The translations under genes and the position numbers were made by a program. Below are positions 8,239-16,417 of a DNA stretch of 64,000 nucleotides, in pieces; the stretch's first letter is position 1; each line of letters opens with the position of its first letter. The notes under the pieces were generated by a model, which had not been told where the DNA came from, did no database searches, and saw only the letters and a program-made list of their open reading frames with translations. Source of the DNA: Emticicia sp965283955 (GTDB lineage: Bacteria > Bacteroidota > Bacteroidia > Cytophagales > Spirosomataceae); assembly GCA_965283955.1 (NCBI GenBank), contig CBDIQW010000001.1:1178001-1242000 (forward strand). Reading direction: 5' to 3'.

Positions 8239-8246
8239 TACTTTTG
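8239..8246 (+). promoter_or_regulatory. menC: -7 box of the likely menC promoter
   Basis: TACTTTTG fits TAnnTTTG exactly and lies 20 nt before the menC ATG, in the lpxK/menC divergent gap. A clear -33 element at good spacing is not seen. Confidence 0.45.
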
Positions 8247-8266
8247 CCAAAATTAAGCATTTTTCA

Positions 8267-8842
8267 ATGGGTCTGAAAGTCAAATGGTTGAAGCACACTT
8301 TAAAGTTCAAGTTTGAGGCCGGAACTTCACGTGGTGTCTATACCGAGAAAGATACTTTTTTCTTGAAAATCTTCGATTCTGAAAACCCGTCGGTTTTTGG
8401 CTTAGGAGAAGCTGCCCCATTGAAAGGACTTAGTATTGACGACTTCCCAAATTTCGAGCAAATTCTACAAGAAATCTGCGATACCTTCAATAGTCTCGAC
8501 CTTGAGGTTTTTGAATGGAATATCAATATTATTCTTTCGCAACTCATCGACGACCATCTTCCTTCTATTAAATTTGGTTTTGAAACAGCCCTACTCGATG
8601 TAATGAACGGCGGACGAAGAATTATTTTTGAGAATGATTTCTCGAAAAGTCAGAAAGCAATTAATATCAACGGACTTGTATGGATGGGAAGCAAAGAGTT
8701 TATGACTGCCCAAGTCGATGAAAAACTGGCGGCAGGCTTCTGTACTCATCAAGATGAAAGTTGGGGCAATAAATTTTACGGAAGAATTAGAAATTCTGGC
8801 CAGTATTCGTCAACAATTTTCGGCCGAACAAATAACGCTTAG
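8267..8842 (+). CDS. menC: o-succinylbenzoate synthase MenC, N-terminal frame (gene frameshifted)
   Basis: N-terminal part of an enolase-superfamily enzyme of menaquinone synthesis, which dehydrates SHCHC to o-succinylbenzoate. The capping domain shows AGTSRGVYTEKDTFFL and GLGEAAPLKGLSID, both typical of the Bacteroidota MenC. After EKLAAGF (about residue 158) the frame runs into unrelated sequence. Removing one base near 8741 restores AAGFVLIKMKVGA and joins the frame at 8718-9359, giving one enzyme of about 363 residues. Dipeptide epimerase was considered and judged less likely, because the C-terminal signature is that of MenC. Confidence 0.8.
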   Translation: MGLKVKWLKHTLKFKFEAGTSRGVYTEKDTFFLKIFDSENPSVFGLGEAAPLKGLSIDDFPNFEQILQEICDTFNSLDLEVFEWNINIILSQLIDDHLPSIKFGFETALLDVMNGGRRIIFENDFSKSQKAININGLVWMGSKEFMTAQVDEKLAAGFCTHQDESWGNKFYGRIRNSGQYSSTIFGRTNNA

Positions 8843-9359
8843 GGTTGATGCGAATGGAGCATTTTCACCCGAAGAAGCCCCCAAAAAACTCGCACAACTC
8901 GTTAGTTATCAAATACATAGCATTGAGCAACCAATTAAACAACATCAGCCTGAAGCTATGGCCGAATTATGCCAAAATAGTTCAATTCCGATTGCACTTG
9001 ACGAAGAATTGATTGGTGTAAGTGATTACGTGCAGAAAATGCAATTGCTCAAAAAACTTAAACCGACTTATATTATTCTGAAACCCACGCTTTTGGGTGG
9101 TTTACAGCACTGCCGAGAATGGATTGAGATTGCTTCACGTCTGCACATTGGTTGGTGGATGACATCGGCACTCGAATCAAATGTTGGTTTGAATGCCATC
9201 GCTCAATTTACGGCTGAATACAAAAACGCCCTTCCTCAGGGTTTAGGAACGGGGTCGTTGTATTATAATAATATCGACAGCCCACTTGTGGTAGCAAATG
9301 GCAAACTGTATTATCAAGCCGATAAGAATTGGGATTTAAGTTTATTCAACGAACTCTAA
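8718..9359 (+). CDS. menC: o-succinylbenzoate synthase MenC, C-terminal barrel frame
   Basis: Continuation of menC in the +1 frame. It carries all barrel active-site elements: the KxK pair (IKMKVGA), Asp in LRVDANGAF, Glu in IEQPI, Asp-Glu in ALDEEL and Lys in ILKPTLLGG. The C-terminal SALESNVGLNAIAQ and QGLGTGSLYYNN identify MenC within the superfamily. The first dozen residues of this frame (MKNWRQAS) are out-of-frame reading of the upstream gene. With every catalytic residue kept, a sequencing error or a very recent mutation is more likely than decay. Confidence 0.8.
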   Translation: MKNWRQASVLIKMKVGAINFTEELEILASIRQQFSAEQITLRVDANGAFSPEEAPKKLAQLVSYQIHSIEQPIKQHQPEAMAELCQNSSIPIALDEELIGVSDYVQKMQLLKKLKPTYIILKPTLLGGLQHCREWIEIASRLHIGWWMTSALESNVGLNAIAQFTAEYKNALPQGLGTGSLYYNNIDSPLVVANGKLYYQADKNWDLSLFNEL

Positions 9360-9472
9360 TGCATTAAAAGATTTCTTCGCAACAATACTCTTCAGATTTT
9401 TATATACATCTGTAACCTTTTAAGTACTTTTCTCGTATTTCCAATAAACTAACCTTCAAGCAAGATACTTTT

Positions 9473-10150
9473 ATGAATCTCGAAACAAAATATTGGCATT
9501 TACACAACCACAAATTAATGAATGTTTTGAGTTCGGCCGAACTGAAAGAAATTTGTCTGATTACTAACTTCAAAACTGCAAAAAAAGGTGAAATTATTTA
9601 CTTTTCGCACGATGAGTCGAGCCGAGTCTATACATTAAAACGAGGAACAATAAAAATCGTTGAAATTGATGCCAAAGGCAACGAAATTGTAAAGGATATT
9701 CTCCAAGAAGGAGATTTATTCGGGCAGTTTACATTAACCAACCAAACACTTGATGAATATGCGATTGCTGTCTCTGACTATGTAACTTGTTGTAGTTTCC
9801 GAATGGATGATTTTGAAAGTATCATCGAACGAAACCCCGCTTTAGCACTTCGTTATACCAAATGGATGGGTTTTAGACTAAAACGCCTCGAAAATCGTTA
9901 TGCTAATCTGGTTTTTAAGGATGTGCGAACTCGCCTCATTGAATTCTTAAAAGATTGGGCTTTGAAAGAAGGTACAAACGCCAACGGTGAAGTTATCTTG
10001 AAAAATTATCTTACTCATCAAGACATCGCAAGTCTGATTTGTAGTACTCGCCAAACGGTTACATCACTATTCAATGACCTTAAAGAAAAAGGTATTTTAG
10101 ACTATACCCGTACCGAAATTATCATCAAAAACGCAGCTCTTTTGGCTTAG
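9473..10150 (+). CDS. Crp/Fnr family transcriptional regulator
   Basis: A 225-residue regulator. It has an N-terminal cyclic-nucleotide-binding fold (residues about 20-130, ILQEGDLFGQFTL matching the phosphate-binding-cassette region) and a C-terminal winged helix (TRLIEFLKDW ... LTHQDIASLICSTRQTVTSLFNDL). No FNR-type cysteine cluster is present, and the cAMP-binding Arg-Ser pair is not evident, so the ligand is unknown. It lies directly upstream of the DM13-to-monooxygenase run on the same strand and is a candidate regulator of it (inference from position only). Confidence 0.9.
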   Translation: MNLETKYWHLHNHKLMNVLSSAELKEICLITNFKTAKKGEIIYFSHDESSRVYTLKRGTIKIVEIDAKGNEIVKDILQEGDLFGQFTLTNQTLDEYAIAVSDYVTCCSFRMDDFESIIERNPALALRYTKWMGFRLKRLENRYANLVFKDVRTRLIEFLKDWALKEGTNANGEVILKNYLTHQDIASLICSTRQTVTSLFNDLKEKGILDYTRTEIIIKNAALLA

Positions 10151-10210
10151 TAATTGTCTCATTTTCAGACACTTAATATTAAGTTGCCAGTTTTGGTCAT
10201 CCAGCCGACA

Positions 10211-10239
10211 TTTGTTTTTTCGTTGACTTTCTACATTTG
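10211..10239 (+). promoter_or_regulatory. Bacteroidota-type promoter of the DM13 gene run
   Basis: TTTG at 10211-10214 and TACATTTG at 10232-10239 match the -33 and -7 consensus exactly, with 17 nt between them. The DM13 ATG follows 23 nt later. Confidence 0.7.
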
Positions 10240-10262
10240 TATCAACAAAATAAGAAAGCACT

Positions 10263-10739
10263 ATGAAAAAAATCATTTGTATCTCCGCCCTCATTTTTAG
10301 TTTGTCTGCTTGCCAAAAAGAAACCGATTTTTCATCAATCGTGGTCAATATGCCCATGAAAGATACCATTGACCCCATTAGTACAACACCTACACCAATT
10401 AGCGAAATGACTGACCTTGCAAATCAAACATTGATTTTACAAGGTACGTTTACGTCTGCCGTACATGCTACAACTGGAAAAGCATCAATTTATCAAGATA
10501 AAAACAAGAACTATAACTTGGTATTTGAAAACTTCAAGACAGATCCAGGCCCCGACCTCAGAATCTATTTAGCTGAAGATAAAGTACTGACCAATTTTAT
10601 TCAAATAACTGATAAAGTAACTACCAACGGTAGTTATGTACTTCCTATCCCGTCTTCCATTGACTTAAAAAAACAAACTACAGTAGTTATTTGGTGCAAA
10701 GCATTTTCAGTATTATTTGGCAGTGCCAGCCTAAAATAA
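10263..10739 (+). CDS. DM13 domain lipoprotein
   Basis: A 158-residue lipoprotein. The signal peptide ends in lipobox LSAC (Cys at about residue 17). A Thr/Pro-rich linker follows, then a DM13 domain (residues about 55-157) with LQGTFTSAVHATTGKASIY, FKTDPGPDLRIYLAED and the conserved Cys in VVIWCKAFSVLFG. DM13 domains have been proposed to take part in redox or electron transfer through this Cys. It is the first gene behind a strong promoter, followed by an outer-membrane barrel and YceI, so it is placed at the envelope. Confidence 0.85.
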   Translation: MKKIICISALIFSLSACQKETDFSSIVVNMPMKDTIDPISTTPTPISEMTDLANQTLILQGTFTSAVHATTGKASIYQDKNKNYNLVFENFKTDPGPDLRIYLAEDKVLTNFIQITDKVTTNGSYVLPIPSSIDLKKQTTVVIWCKAFSVLFGSASLK

Positions 10740-10802
10740 AAGTCCAATCTCACAGTTTTCTGATTGTGAGACCCATCAATTACATCTCAAAAACTTTTAA
10801 TT

Positions 10803-11513
10803 ATGAAAAAAATACTTTTTTTAATAGTTACACTCCTAACTATTAACCATTTATCATTTTCTCAGAGCAAAAACCAACGCTATGCTGATGTATCAATTGC
10901 GGCAGGAAGCGGATTTTCCCCAGCATTATCCTATAACTATAATTGGGGACTTGGTAAGAAGGGAAAATTCAAAATTGGCACTGGTATCAGATTTACGTAT
11001 TTCGCCAAAGGTCGAACCGATTTGATTACAGCCCCTGCATCACTCACATCAGGCGAAAAAGGCCCGCAAGTACTTTTTACAGAAAATATCTTGAGTAATT
11101 TTGATACGCTCAAAGTATCAAAAATCGGAGCCGGTTATATCAATATACCTATTCATTTGCAGTATAATTTTAGTCAAAAGTTTGAGGTTGGATTTAATAT
11201 TGATGCCATCGGAATTAGTTTTGGGAGTAAACAAAGTGGCACATTTTACGCCAGCGATTCACGTAGCCTTAATAAAAGTACACAATCAGCAAAGCCGACT
11301 TTTTTCAACGCACTTTTGGTAAGCGATAATGATTTAGGAAGTCTCAACTCCGAACTTTATGCACGCTATTGGGTTAATGATAAAATAGGAATTCGGGCAG
11401 GTCTCAGTTTTCAGTTCATTGAATACACAACCGATAAAGTGCTAACCTTTGAAAACGACCGATTTCGCACAAAAAATCTTTTACCGATGATAGCAATATC
11501 ATACAAATTCTAA
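10803..11513 (+). CDS. Outer-membrane beta-barrel protein (PorT-like fold)
   Basis: A 236-residue protein with signal peptide (MKKILFLIVTLLTINHLSFSQ) and alternating hydrophobic strands. It ends ...RFRTKNLLPMIAISYKF with a terminal aromatic residue, typical of outer-membrane barrels. Strand-like segments include FKIGTGIRFTYFAKG, YINIPIHLQYNF and IGIRAGLSFQFIEY. It resembles the small PorT/OmpW-sized barrels common in Bacteroidota; the specific role is unknown. It lies 63 nt after the DM13 gene and 3 nt before yceI, probably in the same transcript. Confidence 0.75.
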   Translation: MKKILFLIVTLLTINHLSFSQSKNQRYADVSIAAGSGFSPALSYNYNWGLGKKGKFKIGTGIRFTYFAKGRTDLITAPASLTSGEKGPQVLFTENILSNFDTLKVSKIGAGYINIPIHLQYNFSQKFEVGFNIDAIGISFGSKQSGTFYASDSRSLNKSTQSAKPTFFNALLVSDNDLGSLNSELYARYWVNDKIGIRAGLSFQFIEYTTDKVLTFENDRFRTKNLLPMIAISYKF

Positions 11514-11516
11514 CTT

Positions 11517-12068
11517 ATGAACCGCAAAGTAACTCTTTATATATCACTGATTATCAGCACACTAAGTTTTTATTTTGGAGCTTCTGCTCAAAATTGGAAA
11601 CCAGTAACAGCAGCAATTACATTCAAAATCAAGCATTCACTCGGAGCAACTGCCGAAGGTTCATTTAAAGGTTTTGCTGGTTCGATAAATTTCGACCCGA
11701 TGAATCTGGCAAATGCTTCTATAAAAGCAACGATTGATGTAAAAAGTATCAATACAGGAATTAACCTGAGAGATAATACAATGCGTGGAGAAGATTATTT
11801 TGATGCCGAAAAATACCCTCGAATTTCGATGGTTTCGACCAAAATCGAAAAAACTACCAAAGAAAACGAGTACATCGGTTATTTCAATCTGACTATCAGG
11901 AATGTCACTAAAAATATAAAATTTCCTTTTATATTTACTCAAACTAACAATCAAGGCATATTTAAAGGCAGTTTTGCTATCAACCGAACTGAGTATAAAG
12001 TTGGTGATAAAAGTGCTTTACTCAGCGATACTGCCACTATTTTTATTACCATCAATACGCTACAATGA
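11517..12068 (+). CDS. YceI family protein (lipocalin-like, periplasmic)
   Basis: A 183-residue secreted protein (signal peptide ending FYFGASAQ). It has the YceI pattern: AAITFKIKHSLGATAEGSFKGFAGSI at the start, IDVKSINTGINLRDNTMRGEDYFDAEKYP in the middle and LTIRNVTKNIKFPF near the end. The family forms a lipocalin-like barrel that binds isoprenoid or amide lipids. The stop overlaps the start of the DinB-like gene (ATGA). Lipid binding fits a neighbourhood that also encodes a type III polyketide synthase. Confidence 0.92.
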   Translation: MNRKVTLYISLIISTLSFYFGASAQNWKPVTAAITFKIKHSLGATAEGSFKGFAGSINFDPMNLANASIKATIDVKSINTGINLRDNTMRGEDYFDAEKYPRISMVSTKIEKTTKENEYIGYFNLTIRNVTKNIKFPFIFTQTNNQGIFKGSFAINRTEYKVGDKSALLSDTATIFITINTLQ

Positions 12069-12565
12069 AAACCTCAGTTTATATAGAAGTTATCAGACAA
12101 CTGACTGATTTACTCAAGCAACTTTCGCCTAATGAATACACAAAGTCGCTGAACGTACTCAATGGAAGTAGTATCGGGCAGCATACCCGCCATGTCGTAG
12201 AATTTTATCAGTGTTTACTCTCAGGTAAGAAGAATGGCGTAGTCGATTATGATGCTCGTGAACGAAACTTAGTACTCGAAAACGACCTTTATTTTACGGT
12301 AGAAACATTAGAAAACATCGAAAACAACATCATTTCTATCAAAAAACCTAAGGAAACTATCTTATTATCCGTCGGTTACTGCCTTGAAAGTAAGGACTTT
12401 ATAGAAACAAATTTCATGAGGGAAATGGTTTATTTGGTCGAACATTCTATTCACCATTACGCTCTCATTCGCATTGGTTTACAGGAAAACTTTCCAAGCA
12501 TTAATATTCCAAAAAACTTTGGTATTGCCTACTCAACTATTCGTCACCACGAAATGAGTGCGTAA
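12065..12565 (+). CDS. DinB-like (four-helix bundle) protein
   Basis: A 166-residue soluble protein of the DinB/YfiT-like four-helix bundle kind. The three metal-binding histidines fit GQHTRHVVEFYQ (helix 2) and VEHSIHHYALIRI (helix 4). Family members are metal-dependent and include thiol-dependent transferases; no substrate can be inferred. It overlaps yceI by 4 nt and is followed by repeat DNA, then the NRDE gene. Confidence 0.7.
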   Translation: MKTSVYIEVIRQLTDLLKQLSPNEYTKSLNVLNGSSIGQHTRHVVEFYQCLLSGKKNGVVDYDARERNLVLENDLYFTVETLENIENNIISIKKPKETILLSVGYCLESKDFIETNFMREMVYLVEHSIHHYALIRIGLQENFPSINIPKNFGIAYSTIRHHEMSA

Positions 12566-12616
12566 GTTTGTTATTGGTGAGCTGGTTATCCATCAATTAA
12601 CAAGCAAACCAATTCC

Positions 12617-12660
12617 CCAGTTAACCAGTAACCAGTTTCCCAATAACCAATACACCAACC
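12617..12660. repeat. Degenerate 7-8-nt repeats abutting the NRDE start codon
   Basis: Six CCA-led units of alternating 7 and 8 nt (for example CCAGTTAA, CCAGTAA) run directly into the ATG at 12661. A partly complementary TTATTGG / CTGGTTA stretch lies at 12571-12589. No space remains for a conventional ribosome-binding site. Confidence 0.7.
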
Positions 12661-13386
12661 ATGTGCGTTCTAACCTACATACCAACCAAAAACAACGGTT
12701 ATATTTTCACCTCAAACCGAGATGAAAGCGTTTTGCGTGAAATAGCCTTGCCTCCTCGAAAATATGAACTCGAAGGACAGTATGTCTTTTTCCCAAAAGA
12801 CCCAGTAGGTGGCGGAACATGGATTGCTGGTTGTGATAGATTTACACTTTGCCTATTGAATGGTGGACTTGAAAAACACATTCACATACCACCCTATCGC
12901 CAAAGTCGAGGGCGTATCATCTTAGATTTTTACGAATATCAAAACTTCGATACTTTCGTCCAAAATTATCAGTTTGATGGTATCGAACCATTTACATTAG
13001 TAGTCATCGATAGAAACAAACAACTTTCAATCAATGAATTACGCTGGACGGGCAGCCAAGTTGTACAAAAAGAAATTGATACTCATAAGCCTCATATTTG
13101 GTCGTCAGTTACACTTTATTCGCCTGAAATAAGACAAGAACGAGAACAATGGTTTGCGGATTTTTTGCAGAAAAACCCTAACTGCACAGAAGAAGATGTT
13201 ATAAGTTTTCATCATTTCGGAGGTAAAGGCGATATACGAAACGATATAAAGATGAATCGTGAAAACAAATTAAAGACTTTGAGCGTTACACAGTTTAGTA
13301 TTAGTAACGAACATTTTCTGGTAAAGTACCAAGACCTCCAAAAAGAGAAGGATTTCGTATATAGAGTATTCACGGAATGTGTTTAG
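12661..13386 (+). CDS. NRDE (TANGO2-like) family protein
   Basis: A 241-residue protein starting MCVLTYIP, with SNRDE at residues 20-24 giving the family name. The second-residue Cys and the NRDE motif are the family hallmarks, consistent with an N-terminal-nucleophile-hydrolase-like fold. Eukaryotic TANGO2 relatives are linked to heme or lipid handling; bacterial roles are unsettled. The position inside the polyketide/monooxygenase run is notable because the last gene, CrtA-like, belongs to a family thought to use heme. Confidence 0.88.
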   Translation: MCVLTYIPTKNNGYIFTSNRDESVLREIALPPRKYELEGQYVFFPKDPVGGGTWIAGCDRFTLCLLNGGLEKHIHIPPYRQSRGRIILDFYEYQNFDTFVQNYQFDGIEPFTLVVIDRNKQLSINELRWTGSQVVQKEIDTHKPHIWSSVTLYSPEIRQEREQWFADFLQKNPNCTEEDVISFHHFGGKGDIRNDIKMNRENKLKTLSVTQFSISNEHFLVKYQDLQKEKDFVYRVFTECV

Positions 13387-13459
13387 TTAGCTAAAAGCCG
13401 TAAATTTCGGTCAAGCATAAAAACTAACACATGATAAGTAAAACTTACTTATCAAAAAC

Positions 13460-13487
13460 CATCGTCTGTCGTCCGTAGACAATCGAC
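13460..13487. repeat. 7-nt tandem repeat tract before the polyketide synthase gene
   Basis: Four 7-nt units (first CATCGTC, last AATCGAC) end 15 nt before the ATG at 13503. No inverted partner is seen nearby. Confidence 0.6.
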
Positions 13488-13502
13488 CTTTAATTCTCTT
13501 TC

Positions 13503-14579
13503 ATGTCAAAAATAATCGCAATCGGCACCGCTAATCCAGTTCACCGTCATCAGCAAGATGACATCATGCGGTTTATGCTCGATGCCAATAATCCCGACGA
13601 AAAAAACCGAAAACTCCTTCCAATTTTATATCATAGAAGTGGTATTGATACTCGTTACTCCGTATTTTCTGACTTTTCGCTGGCTCGTGGCCAGTGGGCT
13701 TTCTTTGGCGATAACTGCACGATGCCATCACTCGAAAAACGCATGGCATTCTATAACCAGGAAGCGGTAAAGCTTTCTGTTTCAGCTATTGAAGATTGCT
13801 TAAAAACTGACAAAAATGCTACCAGTATTCAAGAAATCACTCATTTAATTACGGTAACTTGTACGGGGCTTTCGACACTGTGTCTTGATATTCAGTTGGT
13901 TCAAGCTCTAAATCTTTCGCCCAATATTGTCCGAACTTCGGTCAATTTTATGGGTTGTTACGCCGCACTTCATGCCCTCAAAATAGCCGATGCTTTTTGC
14001 AGAGCCGATGCTTCGTCCAAAGTTTTGGTTGTTTGTACCGAACTCTGTACCCTTCACTTCCAGAAATCGAATGATGTTGATGCCATTCTTTCGTCCACGC
14101 TTTTTGCTGATGGCTCAGCAGCTTGTTTAATAAGTGGAGATAATGAAGCAAGAGGCTTAGCTATTAAGCAATTTTACTCGCAAATTGCTCTGAGTGGCCA
14201 AGAAGATATGGCTTGGCAATTATCAAGCACAGGTTTTCTGATGACACTCTCAAGCCACGTACCGAAGCTAATCAAGCAAGAAATAAGGCATCTACTCGAA
14301 AATTCGCTACAAAAACTTGGTTTAAATACTGAAAATATCACCGATTGGGCAATTCATCCAGGGGGAAAAAATATTCTGGAAGCCGTACAAACCTCACTCG
14401 AATTAGACGCTGAAGCTTTGAATGAATCGTATGAAGTTTTGAAAAATTACGGAAATATGTCATCGCCAACGATTTTATTTGTGTTGAAAAAAATGATGGA
14501 ATCAACCAAAACAGGCAATATTTTTGCCATAGCTTTCGAGCGCTGCATCACGATGGAAAGTGTAATTTTAGAAAGATGA
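13503..14579 (+). CDS. Type III polyketide synthase (chalcone/alkylresorcinol synthase-like)
   Basis: A 358-residue homodimer-type ketosynthase with the full Cys-His-Asn triad: Cys152 in NFMGCYAALHAL, His285 in AIHPGGKN and Asn318 in NYGNMSSPT. It should condense acyl-CoA with malonyl-CoA units and cyclise the chain to a pyrone, resorcinol or similar product. Starter and product cannot be read from sequence. The stop overlaps the ATG of the methyltransferase (ATGA at 14576-14579), so the two are translationally coupled, as in Streptomyces srs-type alkylresorcinol loci where the synthase is followed by a methyltransferase. Confidence 0.93.
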   Translation: MSKIIAIGTANPVHRHQQDDIMRFMLDANNPDEKNRKLLPILYHRSGIDTRYSVFSDFSLARGQWAFFGDNCTMPSLEKRMAFYNQEAVKLSVSAIEDCLKTDKNATSIQEITHLITVTCTGLSTLCLDIQLVQALNLSPNIVRTSVNFMGCYAALHALKIADAFCRADASSKVLVVCTELCTLHFQKSNDVDAILSSTLFADGSAACLISGDNEARGLAIKQFYSQIALSGQEDMAWQLSSTGFLMTLSSHVPKLIKQEIRHLLENSLQKLGLNTENITDWAIHPGGKNILEAVQTSLELDAEALNESYEVLKNYGNMSSPTILFVLKKMMESTKTGNIFAIAFERCITMESVILER

Positions 14580-15412
14580 ATTTCAATACCCGCTCCTACC
14601 AAGCCGAACTCCTTGATAATGAGGATATTCCAACCGAAGACCTCTACCAAAATCTCCGTGAACTTGATTTTATCAATCAGCATCTTGGTGGTCATTCAGT
14701 AGTTTTAGATGGAATTAAATATTTCATTTATTTAAAACAAAACATTTATTCAGAAATTAAAAATAATCCTAATAATACAATATATTCAAATAAAACAGAT
14801 ATTTCAGAAAATCACACAAATTCCAAACAAATAGAAAATATAAGTATTTCAGAAATAAATAAATTTTCAAATATTTCTGAAAATATAAATATACATGAAA
14901 TTGGTAGCGGTGGTGGAGATAATCTAAGGGCAATTGATCGGTTTTTGAGTAAAAAGAGAATATCTCACCTACTTGGTGGTGTTGATCTAAAAGAAGATTG
15001 TGTAAGATTTGCTGAGAAATTTGAGAATAAAGACTCCAAAATCAAATACGAAATAGCTGACTATCAACTCTCTACGTTTCCTAATGGAAAGCCTGATGTG
15101 ATTTTTAACTCTTTATTTTGTCATCATTTCCGAGATGAAGATTTAGTAAAAATGCTTCAATGGATGTACAAAAATGCAAAAATTGGCTTTGTCATTGCCG
15201 ATTTACACCGTCACCCATTGGCTTATTATTCAATCAAATGGCTTACGGCTTTGTTTTCGAGGTCGTATTTAGTCAAAAATGATGCTCCACTTTCAGTTTT
15301 GCGAGGTTTTACAAGACACGAGTGGGAAATTTTGTTGCAAAAAGCTGGTATAGCAAAATATAGAATCAAATGGAAATGGGCTTTTCGGTGGTTGATTTTG
15401 GTTGAAAAATAG
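14576..15412 (+). CDS. SAM-dependent methyltransferase coupled to the polyketide synthase
   Basis: A 278-residue class I methyltransferase. Motif I is HEIGSGGGDNLRAI (residues about 105-118), the acidic beta-2 end is GGVDLKED and motif IV is PDVIFNSLFCHHF. RHPLAYYSIKWLTALFSRS and GFTRHEW resemble the small-molecule methyltransferases found next to type III polyketide synthases. Residues about 54-103 are a low-complexity Asn/Ser/Ile-rich insert encoded by very AT-rich DNA before motif I. It likely methylates the polyketide product (inference from 4-nt overlap). Confidence 0.85.
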   Translation: MNFNTRSYQAELLDNEDIPTEDLYQNLRELDFINQHLGGHSVVLDGIKYFIYLKQNIYSEIKNNPNNTIYSNKTDISENHTNSKQIENISISEINKFSNISENINIHEIGSGGGDNLRAIDRFLSKKRISHLLGGVDLKEDCVRFAEKFENKDSKIKYEIADYQLSTFPNGKPDVIFNSLFCHHFRDEDLVKMLQWMYKNAKIGFVIADLHRHPLAYYSIKWLTALFSRSYLVKNDAPLSVLRGFTRHEWEILLQKAGIAKYRIKWKWAFRWLILVEK

Positions 15413-15476
15413 GAAATATTTTATAACTAAATGCGATTTTGAGTGTTTATCTATTACTTATTAATTGTACTCAAAA

Positions 15477-16169
15477 ATGTTTGTCACACTCACCATAGTT
15501 CGTTATCCAAAATATTTCATTCCTTTGGCCTTTATTTCAATGGCGATTCTTCACATTCCGCTATTTTTTACAAAAGGAATTACTTTTTGGAAATTACTGG
15601 GCTGTGGCAAAAATGGGACTTTTGATATTCATCCCGACTATCAACAATGGGGGATGATGGCCGTCTGGAAAGAGAAAACTGATTCGGAAAACTTCTATAA
15701 AAACTCATTGGTATGCCGTTGGTGGCAATTATTGACCAATGAACAATGGACTATCGGCTGTATTCCCTACGAATCGCACGGAAAATGGGACAGCAAAGAG
15801 CCTTTCGGACAACCCACACCCAACCGCAGTTATCAATGCCCGATTGCGGTACTCACTCGTGCGACCATTCGTTTATCGAAATTATCTGGTTTCTGGAAAA
15901 ATGTGCCGACCGTTGCGGCCTCAATGGGTCATGCTCAAGGTTTTGTGACATCAGTAGGAATTGGCGAAATGCCCTTTGTTCGACAAGCGACTTTTTCGGT
16001 TTGGGAAAGTTTGGAAGATGTAAAGAAATTTGCGTATCGCCAACGAGAACACGCCGAAGTAATCAAGAAAACACATTCAGAAGGTTGGTATTCGGAAGAA
16101 CTTTTTGCAAGATTTATTCCAGTAGAAACTTTCGGAAGTATTAAAGGAGTCAATCCTTTTACTATGTAA
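15477..16169 (+). CDS. CrtA-like (spheroidene monooxygenase family) protein
   Basis: A 230-residue protein of the spheroidene monooxygenase type: an N-terminal RYPKYFIPLAFISMAI segment, FWKLLGCGKNGTFDIHPDYQQWGMMAVW, a PIAVLTRATIR strand and a C-terminal EEHAE-like stretch (REHAEVIKKTHSEGWYSEELFARF). CrtA oxygenates carotenoids in purple bacteria and is reported as heme-dependent. No carotenoid gene is nearby, so the substrate here may be the polyketide or another lipid. The ATG at 15477 is preferred over a TTG at 15465. Confidence 0.8.
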   Translation: MFVTLTIVRYPKYFIPLAFISMAILHIPLFFTKGITFWKLLGCGKNGTFDIHPDYQQWGMMAVWKEKTDSENFYKNSLVCRWWQLLTNEQWTIGCIPYESHGKWDSKEPFGQPTPNRSYQCPIAVLTRATIRLSKLSGFWKNVPTVAASMGHAQGFVTSVGIGEMPFVRQATFSVWESLEDVKKFAYRQREHAEVIKKTHSEGWYSEELFARFIPVETFGSIKGVNPFTM

Positions 16170-16417
16170 ATCTTCAATTTCCGCCCAACAATTATCACGC
16201 CAAACAGTAATTTTCAGCGACAACCTCTTAATCAACTGACTATCAAGAAGATAGTTAAATATTTTATTCTCACTCATTTGCATTTCTTGCTATTTTTTTT
16301 AAATTTTACTTAATAATTCCATACAGATCTTCGTTATCTAAGAGACTCCGCTACTATCGGGCATGATTTTTGCTTAAAAAACTATTGAGTGAGTGAACAC
16401 ATGAAAAGATTTTAACT

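Noticed and set aside
8267..9359. Dipeptide epimerase as the identity of the frameshifted enolase-superfamily gene
   Set aside because: The N-terminal AGTSRGV and C-terminal QGLGTGSLYYNN patterns fit MenC better than Ala-Glu epimerases.
15746..16144. A 132-codon frame overlapping the CrtA-like gene on the same strand
   Set aside because: The main frame carries the family motifs; this frame has no recognisable features.
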